A program made the position numbers and the translations under genes. From Gammaproteobacteria bacterium GWE2_37_16 (GTDB lineage Bacteria; Pseudomonadota; Gammaproteobacteria; UBA9339): a DNA stretch of 7,765 nucleotides. The DNA lies in contig MGXG01000058.1 of NCBI GenBank assembly GCA_001801285.1, forward strand, positions 1 through 7,765, in the 5' to 3' direction. This document shows, in pieces, positions 1 to 5,071 of this stretch (the stretch's first letter is position 1; each line of letters starts with the position of its first letter). The notes below the pieces were generated by a model that was given only the letters and a program-made list of their open reading frames with translations, was not told the origin of the DNA and ran no database searches.

Positions 1-702
1 AGCGCCCGGCATTTTACCACCAAACTTGTTGATTATCTCAACATATTCTGGCAAAACAGATGATGCTCCGTGTAATACAATTGGAAATCCCGGCATTCTA
101 CGACCAATTTCTTCTAAGATATCAAAGCGCAGTTTTGCTTCCCCTTTAAATTTAAAGGCACCATGGCTGGTACCAATTGCGATAGCCAATGAATCAACAC
201 CAGTTTTTTCGACAAATTCTATCGCTTGATCTGGTTCTGTATAAAAAGCATCCTCATGAGACACTTGGATTTCATCTTCCACACCAGCCAAACGTCCGAG
301 CTCACCTTCAACAACTACGCCTTTATCGTGTGCGTATTCTACGACACGGCGAGTTAAGGCAATATTTTCTTCAAAAGTAAGGTGAGAACCATCAATCATG
401 ACCGAAGTAAAACCACCATCAATACAGGACTTACAGAGCTCAAATGAATCGCCATGATCCAAGTGTAAGCAAATTGGTAAATTGGTTTCAATCAAAGCTG
501 CTTCAACCAATTTAATTAGGTAGGTGTGATTGGCATACTTTCTGGCTCCAGCTGAAACTTGCAAAATCAGTGGGGCATTTTCTTCTTTGGCAGCTTCCGT
601 GATACCCTGAATAATTTCCATATTATTAACATTGAAGGCACCAATAGCATAGCCGCCTTCATAAGCTTTTTTGAACATTTCTTTTGTGGAAACAAGAGGC
701 AT
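1..702 (-). CDS. fba: Class II fructose-1,6-bisphosphate aldolase, 3' end cut off by window edge
   Basis: This enzyme catalyses the reversible, zinc-dependent cleavage of fructose-1,6-bisphosphate to glyceraldehyde-3-phosphate and dihydroxyacetone phosphate in cytosolic glycolysis and gluconeogenesis. The reading frame is open from ATG at 702-700 to base 1, giving 234 codons; the family is usually about 300-350 residues, so the C-terminal third lies outside the window. Visible hallmarks are GAFNVNN (21-27), the HLDHG motif (80-84) with catalytic Asp82 and zinc ligand His83, the MIDGSH segment (102-107), VEGELG (131-136) with Glu134, TSHGAFKFKG (178-187) with zinc ligand His180, and VLHGAS (209-214) with zinc ligand His211. 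The motif set fits the class II family rather than class I. A good Shine-Dalgarno AGGAG lies about 8 nt upstream of the ATG and fixes the start. It is the only gene here with a strong ribosome site. It is codirectional with dotDCB but separated by 275 nt containing a REP pair, so it is probably transcribed separately. Confidence 0.95.
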   Translation of the reverse strand, partial: MPLVSTKEMFKKAYEGGYAIGAFNVNNMEIIQGITEAAKEENAPLILQVSAGARKYANHTYLIKLVEAALIETNLPICLHLDHGDSFELCKSCIDGGFTSVMIDGSHLTFEENIALTRRVVEYAHDKGVVVEGELGRLAGVEDEIQVSHEDAFYTEPDQAIEFVEKTGVDSLAIAIGTSHGAFKFKGEAKLRFDILEEIGRRMPGFPIVLHGASSVLPEYVEIINKFGGKMPGA

Positions 703-727
703 AATAATTTCTCCTACTCAATCGGTT

Positions 728-756
728 AAAATATGTAAACTAAATTTCTTTTACAA
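728..756 (-). promoter_or_regulatory. Weak candidate sigma-70 promoter for fba
   Basis: Read on the minus strand, TTGTAA (756-751) and TATTTT (733-728) are separated by exactly 17 nt, each matching 4 of 6 consensus bases. They lie just upstream of the AGGAG ribosome site of the aldolase gene. In such AT-rich DNA this quality of match occurs easily by chance, so it is only a candidate. A separate TATAAC (769-764) lacks a convincing -35 partner. Confidence 0.2.
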
Positions 757-828
757 ACAAAGGGTTATAAAAACATTAACTTCTTAAAAACTTCTAATGA
801 ATCACAAAAATACTGCAACAACAAGCCC

Positions 829-916
829 GTAACTGCAGGCTTTGGCTTGCGTGTTAACTATCGCGTACATATATAATTCAGCATGGATTATATCGCAGGC
901 TAAAGCCTGCGGCTAC
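829..916. repeat. REP pair (BIME-like), copy A, between dotB and fba
   Basis: Two 23-nt arms in inverted orientation (829-851 and 894-916) are separated by a 42-nt spacer. The right arm contains the perfect hairpin GCAGGCTAAAGCCTGC and, read outward on the minus strand, begins with the GTAG foot typical of REP sequences recognised by REP-associated tyrosine transposases. The left arm matches the reverse complement of the right arm at 19 of 23 positions, and all four differences are transitions. Its foot has decayed to GTAA. Similarity to copy B at 4880-4968 continues past the right arm to about 965, including GAACTT and TACAA at equal spacing (16 nt). The unit lies downstream of dotB and could form a stable RNA hairpin protecting or ending the dotDCB transcript, but no clear T-run follows on the minus strand. 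Confidence 0.8.
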
Positions 917-977
917 AAAATCATAACGCAAAATATCAGAACTTATTTAGATGCTACAATTATTTGATTTTTCAGAT

Positions 978-2123
978 TCAAATAAGTCCCGCATCACGAT
1001 CAGCATAACGAGTTCCAGCTTCGAGAATCTTATAGGTATGTTCGTCAATGATGCCAGCTGCAAATTTTTCTTTAGCATCTACGATCATTGGTTGACCATA
1101 TTCGATAAGTAACTTTCTAGTTGCAGTTGTTATGTGGTCAATATCAGAATCCAAAAGCTTATCGCGTATTTTTTCGCTAAAAACTAAAAATTCGCGTAAA
1201 GCAACCTGTTTTCCATCAACAGTTGGCACTAACTTCTGCCAAACAATAAGTCGCAGAGTTTCTATAATATCGATGGCGCGACCGTGCCTCTCCTCGGGTT
1301 GAAAATTACCCACAACACGACGAATAGTTTCGGCCACACCAGTAGTATGCAAAGTAGTGTAAACAGGATGCCCCGTTAAGGCGGCTTCAATAACAGCGTC
1401 TATTGTGTCTTTGTCCCTGGCTTCACCCACTAAAATTAAACGTGGCTTTCGACGCAAGGCATTGCGCACACCAGCAGCAAACGTCGGTAAATCACGCGGA
1501 ATTTCTGACTGACTAACAATAGAAGTTGGTTTACTGATACTATCAAAAACAAATTCAATTGGCGCTTCATAAGTTAAAATCTTTCTGTTGCTATCTCTCT
1601 GTTCTGCTATTTCACGAATAATCGCTGCAAGCAAAGTGGTTTTACCAGAACCAGTTGCACCGGTAATATATACAACTCCTTCTTGTGGAGCAATAGCACT
1701 TATGATCTCCTGTGGAATATTAAGTGATGCCAAAGTAGGTGGTTCTGATGGAATAGTACGAATAGTAAGCTGTATTCCATGGTGTCCTTCAACCTGACAA
1801 CTGGTACCATTCACACGATAACGATAACGTTCCATACGTGTTGGTCTAAAATCATAATGCGTATCAACATCCGTACCGCTCAAAAGTTGCGTTGTTCCAT
1901 TAGGACCGTAAATGGCATTAAGCAAATCGCCAACTTCTGTTGTTGTTAATCTTCGCTTTGTAATTTTATAGAGAAGACCTTTTAGATCGATGAAAATTGG
2001 CTCGCCGCTTTGAATGGTAATATCTGAAACGCCAAGTTTACTGCAAAAACCCAGCAAATACTCTAGTTCATTAACGCCGAAGCGCAACGGTTCTTTAGGA
2101 AGGAGGATTTCTTGTCTTTCCAT
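978..2123 (-). CDS. dotB: DotB, type IVB (Dot/Icm) secretion ATPase
   Basis: This is the cytoplasmic AAA+ ATPase of the Dot/Icm type IVB secretion system, related to PilT and VirB11. In Legionella it forms a hexamer that docks on the inner-membrane complex with DotO to power effector export. The 381 residues agree with the roughly 377 of Legionella DotB. An N-terminal PAS-like/N1 domain (about 1-140) includes the DotB-typical stretches EPLRFGVNELE (11-21) and IYGPNGTTQLLSG (71-83). The RecA-like C-terminal domain carries Walker A GATGSGKTT (155-163, Lys161), an Asp box TYEAPIEFVF (184-193), Walker B LILVGEARD (229-237, Glu234) and a His box from His252 to about 269 with His259. All catalytic motifs look intact. 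The ATG directly follows the dotC stop (TAAATG), with only a weak GAGAAG upstream, so translational coupling is likely. It is the last gene of the dotDCB operon. Confidence 0.96.
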   Translation of the reverse strand: MERQEILLPKEPLRFGVNELEYLLGFCSKLGVSDITIQSGEPIFIDLKGLLYKITKRRLTTTEVGDLLNAIYGPNGTTQLLSGTDVDTHYDFRPTRMERYRYRVNGTSCQVEGHHGIQLTIRTIPSEPPTLASLNIPQEIISAIAPQEGVVYITGATGSGKTTLLAAIIREIAEQRDSNRKILTYEAPIEFVFDSISKPTSIVSQSEIPRDLPTFAAGVRNALRRKPRLILVGEARDKDTIDAVIEAALTGHPVYTTLHTTGVAETIRRVVGNFQPEERHGRAIDIIETLRLIVWQKLVPTVDGKQVALREFLVFSEKIRDKLLDSDIDHITTATRKLLIEYGQPMIVDAKEKFAAGIIDEHTYKILEAGTRYADRDAGLI

Positions 2124-2987
2124 TTATTTCAGCTTCTCAAGTAAATGTTTTAATCGTAAATCAGACTCGACTTTATTCACATCTTGTTCAGAGGGTGTTA
2201 CATACTGCTCTTCAGTTAAAACTGGTTTCCAATGCTTGCTGTTTGGGTCTAGTTCGGAGATAGCAGTAATACGTAAAACACGATCATTAATACGTATAGC
2301 GTTTCTATCACCAGTTACACCAAGATCAGCCTGGGAAACAAAAGGAGCGCTAACAATATTTTGAGCATACAGTTTACGATAAAGAACCATACCGCCAAAA
2401 TCACGCTTTAATCTGCCTAAATTGGCGGCAAATATCTCTGATGCTTGTTGCACACCATTATTCCAACCTAAAGCTAAGTATGTATTCCAAACCTTTAATT
2501 CTTGTTTGTTTTTCGGTAGTAAAGAGGTATTTGGTGGCTCTGGTTTCTTATAATTTAACCACAAATAGTCGCGCCAACTTGGAGAAGCTGTAACAAACCG
2601 AGCTGAAAAAATAATTTGGTAATCGTGGTCAGACAAGCGAATAGTTTCATTGTTAGCAAGATTTAAAGTATTGCGCCCCTCAACCAACACTGGTGGTAGA
2701 ACATTATTGTCCAACAACATCGCATTAAAATTAAAAATCTGGTCTAAAGTACGGCTGTTATCTTTGATGATTTGATTTAACTGTCGTGAACGCCAGGCTA
2801 AACCAGCTTGCGCCCCCAAACCTCCTGCTGTTTCTTGTAAAACAGTTCTACGAATTCCATTGATATTATCACCAGCACCGCTTCTGAAAGCACTAATTCT
2901 ACTAAATTCATCAGGCTGTTTATTAGCACAACCAGTTAAAATTGTAGCTAAAATCATGCCAGTGATTGCAATGTTAATTTTTCGCAT
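2124..2987 (-). CDS. dotC: DotC, outer-membrane lipoprotein of the Dot/Icm core complex
   Basis: DotC is a lipoprotein of the Dot/Icm outer-membrane core. In Legionella, DotC and DotD are needed to place DotH in the outer membrane. I chose ATG at 2987 (287 residues) because it gives MRK followed by a hydrophobic stretch and the lipobox ILTGC with acylated Cys20, a proper lipoprotein signal that aligns with the Legionella start. The open frame extends 10 codons further to an ATG at 3017, which would place polar residues before the signal. Family signatures are LGAQAGLAWR (57-66), LPPVLVEGRNTLNLA (97-111), PSWRDYLWLNY (136-146), the LLPK stretch (156-159), DFGGMVLYRKL (196-206) and DLGVTGDRNAIRINDRVLRI (221-240). 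Legionella DotC is about 303 residues. The start overlaps the last 14 nt of dotD, and the stop abuts dotB. No Shine-Dalgarno is visible, which suggests coupled translation. Confidence 0.95.
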   Translation of the reverse strand: MRKINIAITGMILATILTGCANKQPDEFSRISAFRSGAGDNINGIRRTVLQETAGGLGAQAGLAWRSRQLNQIIKDNSRTLDQIFNFNAMLLDNNVLPPVLVEGRNTLNLANNETIRLSDHDYQIIFSARFVTASPSWRDYLWLNYKKPEPPNTSLLPKNKQELKVWNTYLALGWNNGVQQASEIFAANLGRLKRDFGGMVLYRKLYAQNIVSAPFVSQADLGVTGDRNAIRINDRVLRITAISELDPNSKHWKPVLTEEQYVTPSEQDVNKVESDLRLKHLLEKLK

Positions 2988-3465
2988 AGCGCAGTTCGAT
3001 AATTCTATTGGCAGCATACACCGCTATGTTAGCTCTTCTTCCACATTGAAAATTTACGTCGCGAAGTATATTCGCTAACGGGATATTTTTCGCCATTACA
3101 GAAACTATGATTGGAATAGCTGGATTTTTACCCAAAACACGTACCTTGTATTGACTGATTTGGGCTATTTTATTTACCAAAGGACCGACAGGACCCGTCC
3201 AATCTATAGAAAGTATCTGATCCATTCCTATCGCGACTGGGTCCATTGGATTTGGGACTTTTGCTGCAGGGTGAGTGGCGCGTTCAATCGCTGCCAACTC
3301 TTGCAATGATTGACTTACTGATTGAGCTGAATTGGCTATTTTACTTGTTGCGGCACGTAGATCCTGATCGTCGGATTGTATAGCAAGATTAGGTTGAGAA
3401 GCGCAACCTGTTAAAAGGAAAGCATATAAACTAAAAAGAGTAAGTGTAAGAGCTTTAATTCGCAT
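2974..3465 (-). CDS. dotD: DotD, outer-membrane lipoprotein of the Dot/Icm core complex
   Basis: DotD is a small lipoprotein of the Dot/Icm outer-membrane core that works with DotC and DotH. Its 163 residues match the Legionella protein length. The N-terminus has a lipoprotein signal: MRIK, a hydrophobic core, then LLTGC with Cys21. A low-complexity linker rich in Ala, Ser and Gln follows (about 22-85). The C-terminal domain (about 86-163) corresponds to the secretin N0-like fold known from Legionella DotD. Recognisable segments are SIDWTGPVGPL (86-96), VRVLGKNPAIPIIVSV (108-123), LANILRDVNFQCG (130-142) and the family-typical C-terminal end IIELRYAKN. The ATG is the first start after an in-frame stop, and no alternative GTG or TTG lies upstream. 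No close Shine-Dalgarno is seen; a GAAGGGG lies about 30 nt upstream. It is the first gene of the dotDCB operon and is divergent from rdgC. Confidence 0.94.
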   Translation of the reverse strand: MRIKALTLTLFSLYAFLLTGCASQPNLAIQSDDQDLRAATSKIANSAQSVSQSLQELAAIERATHPAAKVPNPMDPVAIGMDQILSIDWTGPVGPLVNKIAQISQYKVRVLGKNPAIPIIVSVMAKNIPLANILRDVNFQCGRRANIAVYAANRIIELRYAKN

Positions 3466-3874
3466 AGTCCGTGTCGAAATATTTTGTTTATATCCCCTTC
3501 ACATTTTGGTTTTCAGCGCTATTGGTTTCTAGCAAAATTCCCAAACTGTTCGGGTCTATTTTAGCCAAACCAAAAAATTAATTCAGGATTGGTATATTGA
3601 TAATGTATTGAACCAAGAATGGTGGATACTGTCAAGATAAGTTACCCAATAAACCCCTAAAAAATTGCATAAAATTTTATCAATCAGGTGTTGCATAATC
3701 GAATTTAATACTTTATTTTTGAATGGGTAGAGGGAAATCTATCACGATCTTTTTATTTCTCGCAGCATTATTTACAATACTTTGATTTTAAAAGCAAATT
3801 TATTTACATGAATTTCAAAATACCCTACGCAAGGAACATCAAAAGCTTTAACTTCTAATTCTTCAAATTCAACT
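3466..3874. other. Divergent intergenic region dotD / rdgC
   Basis: These 409 nt are strongly AT-rich and carry no credible gene. They must hold the promoters for dotDCB (leftward) and rdgC (rightward). Visible structure includes a perfect 12-nt palindrome ATAAAATTTTAT (3669-3680) and a direct repeat TTGCATAA at 3665-3672 and 3691-3698. On the plus strand, TTGCAT (3691-3696), a 17-nt spacer and TATTTT (3714-3719) form a poor rdgC promoter candidate. I saw no tandem PmrA box of the Legionella/Coxiella type and no REP element. Confidence 0.6.
3487..3586 (-). promoter_or_regulatory. Candidate promoters for dotDCB
   Basis: Two weak sigma-70-like arrangements are visible on the minus strand. The distal one has CTGAAT (3586-3581), a 17-nt spacer and TAAAAT (3563-3558, 5 of 6). 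The proximal one has CTGAAA (3516-3511, 4 of 6), an 18-nt spacer and TATAAA (3492-3487, 5 of 6); it would leave a leader of only about 15 nt before the dotD ATG. Neither is strong, and AT-richness makes chance matches likely. Confidence 0.25.
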
Positions 3875-4765
3875 ATGTGGTTCAAAAACGTACAATTATA
3901 TAATTTTCCTGAAAATCTTTCTTACACTGCTCAAGAACTGGCTGACAAACTGGAGCAAATGATATTTGCGCCCAGTTTGGCGACATTGCCTTTGAATACC
4001 GGCTGGGTATCGCCTATGGACCATGAGCATGCGCCATTAGTTTATGCTGCGGGTGAACGTATGTTGATTTGCTTACAGTTGGAAGAAAAAATTCTACCAG
4101 CCACAGTGGTGCGCCAAGAGTTAGCGGAGAAAGTTAAAAAACTCGAGATCGAAAGAGATCGGAAAATATCAGGCAGAGAAAAATATGCCATCAAAGAAGA
4201 GTTATGTCTCACCTTGTTACCGCGAGCATTTGCCAAGAAAAGCAAGATTTACGCTTACCTTGATCTGAAAAAACATTGGCTTATTCTTGATACTGCCAGC
4301 GCCAATAAAACACAAATATTTTTAACAACACTGGATAAAGTATTGCCCGATCTTGTCCTTACTACTCCCGAAATGAAAAAAATCTCTCCAATTATGACGT
4401 TATGGCTCCAGGGACAACAACCAGATTTTATCACTATTGGTCAAAATTGTTTATTACAAGACCCAAGACAGGAAAGCAGAACAATTCGTTGCAAACAACA
4501 GGATTTATCAGCCAAAAGCATCCAAAATTTGCTAAAAGATGGCTATGAAGTAAACCAATTAGCGCTTGATTGGCAGGAACAGGTTCTTTTCACCTTAACC
4601 AACAATTTCTTCATGCGTTCCCTAAAATTTCAAGACGCAGTATTGCAATTAGCCAAGGACGATACAGCTGAAAACGAAGACGAAAGCTTCGCCGCTGATT
4701 TCATGATTATGACGGAAATTTTAACCAAAGTACTGGATGATTTCTTGGGAAATTTTAAATGTTAA
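3875..4765 (+). CDS. rdgC: RdgC, recombination-associated nucleoid protein
   Basis: RdgC forms a ring-shaped dimer that binds double-stranded DNA without sequence specificity, associates with the nucleoid and restrains RecA-promoted recombination. In some bacteria it supports growth of replication- or recombination-impaired cells. The 296 residues compare with 303 in E. coli. The beginning MWFKN corresponds to the E. coli MLWFKN, which supports the start. Conserved segments are NTGWVSPM (41-48), EEKILPATVV (70-79), LLPRAF (114-119, where Phe119 corresponds to the conserved Phe of the DNA-binding finger), the CKQQDLS stretch (206-212), LALDWQEQVLFTL (229-241), RSLKF (248-252) and ADFMIMT (274-280). 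An upstream in-frame TGA at 3809-3811 and the absence of other starts fix the ATG. No Shine-Dalgarno is close to it; an AAGGA lies about 40 nt upstream. It is divergent from dotD and convergent with parE. A hairpin with a T-run downstream probably ends it. Confidence 0.95.
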   Translation: MWFKNVQLYNFPENLSYTAQELADKLEQMIFAPSLATLPLNTGWVSPMDHEHAPLVYAAGERMLICLQLEEKILPATVVRQELAEKVKKLEIERDRKISGREKYAIKEELCLTLLPRAFAKKSKIYAYLDLKKHWLILDTASANKTQIFLTTLDKVLPDLVLTTPEMKKISPIMTLWLQGQQPDFITIGQNCLLQDPRQESRTIRCKQQDLSAKSIQNLLKDGYEVNQLALDWQEQVLFTLTNNFFMRSLKFQDAVLQLAKDDTAENEDESFAADFMIMTEILTKVLDDFLGNFKC

Positions 4766-4773
4766 ATTCTAAA

Positions 4774-4814
4774 TTTTGCATTAACGAATCGCTATGCGAT
4801 ATTTTTATGCAAAA
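4774..4814 (+). terminator. Nested hairpin just after rdgC
   Basis: An outer stem TTTTGCAT (4774-4781) with ATGCAAAA (4807-4814) encloses an inner stem ATCGC/GCGAT (4788-4792 and 4796-4800) with a TAT loop, followed by ATTTTT (4801-4806). It begins 9 nt after the rdgC stop. The inner hairpin plus T-run could act as a weak terminator. The outer stem would compete for, or stabilise, the transcript end. It is also the left end of the composite palindromic element. Confidence 0.4.
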
Positions 4815-4879
4815 ATAATTACCATAACGTGGGTCTTATTTAAGGTGTTTTTCTGGCAACAGCCAAAACATAAAATAAC

Positions 4880-4968
4880 GTAGCCGCAAGCTTTAGCTTG
4901 CGTTTTTATTATTGCGTACTCATATAAGTTAACACGTATTTTAGCGCAGACTAAAGACCTGCGGCTAC
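4880..4968. repeat. REP pair (BIME-like), copy B, between rdgC and parE
   Basis: The left arm (4880-4902) begins with the REP foot GTAG and forms the hairpin CGCAAGCT-TT-AGCTTGCG. The right arm (4945-4968), read on the minus strand, also begins GTAG and forms a similar hairpin interrupted by one inserted base (24 nt instead of 23). The spacer is 42 nt, the same as in copy A (829-916). The two copies share orientation, arm sequence, parts of the spacer (GCGTAC, ATATAA) and about 50 nt beyond the right arm, to about 5016. This is the classical arrangement of two REPs with feet pointing outward, as mobilised by REP-associated tyrosine transposases elsewhere. No such gene is in this window. Confidence 0.85.
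4885..4907 (+). terminator. Probable rho-independent terminator of rdgC, formed by a REP arm
   Basis: CGCAAGCT (4885-4892) pairs perfectly with AGCTTGCG (4895-4902). The top pair would open to give a 4-nt loop and a 7-bp stem. It is followed directly by TTTTT (4903-4907) and then ATTATT. On the plus strand this is a good intrinsic terminator about 120 nt after the rdgC stop, and it blocks read-through into the convergent parE. It coincides with the left REP arm. Confidence 0.6.
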
Positions 4969-5071
4969 GTAAACATAATTATAATTCCCGAACTTTTCGA
5001 GATATTACAAATAATTACATTATAAACATCGCACAGTGATTCATACATTTAAAATTCAAAATTTTTACGTT

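Larger units (their letters stand above)
4770..5058. repeat. Composite palindromic element with long imperfect terminal inverted repeats
   Basis: The rdgC/parE gap is almost entirely one inverted-repeat structure. The left end (about 4770-4820) matches the reverse complement of the right end (about 5008-5058). The core, starting GAATC at 4786 and at 5042 (minus), matches at about 18 of 22 ungapped positions, and both ends contain an ATCGC-TAT-GCGAT-type hairpin, with one mismatch in the right-hand stem. Inside lies the REP pair at 4880-4968. The length (about 289 nt), the terminal inverted repeats and the lack of an open frame resemble a miniature non-autonomous element. I cannot identify target-site duplications, and no transposase is in the window. 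Confidence 0.6.

Noticed and set aside
26..380. Two plus-strand open frames (26-229 and 189-380)
   Set aside because: They lie antisense to the clearly conserved aldolase gene and show no family resemblance.
829..916. CRISPR-like array from the repeated palindromes
   Set aside because: There are only two inverted arms per site, not regularly spaced direct repeats, and no cas gene is present.
1588..2364. Plus-strand open frames opposite dotB and dotC
   Set aside because: They are shadows of strongly conserved minus-strand genes, and their compositions are unlike real proteins.
2988..3017. Ten-codon N-terminal extension of DotC from ATG at 3017
   Set aside because: It would put polar residues before the lipoprotein signal and overlap dotD by 44 nt. 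The ATG at 2987 gives a standard lipobox and matches the family start.
3571..3590. PmrA-type box in the dotD upstream region (TTAATTTT)
   Set aside because: Only one AT-rich half-like match is seen, without the required tandem partner.
4042..4245. Minus-strand open frame inside rdgC
   Set aside because: It is antisense to conserved rdgC segments and has no recognisable motif.
829..4968. The two REP pairs as ends of one composite transposon carrying dotDCB and rdgC
   Set aside because: The copies are in the same orientation and of REP type. No transposase or insertion-sequence ends are present, and the enclosed genes look like native core genes.
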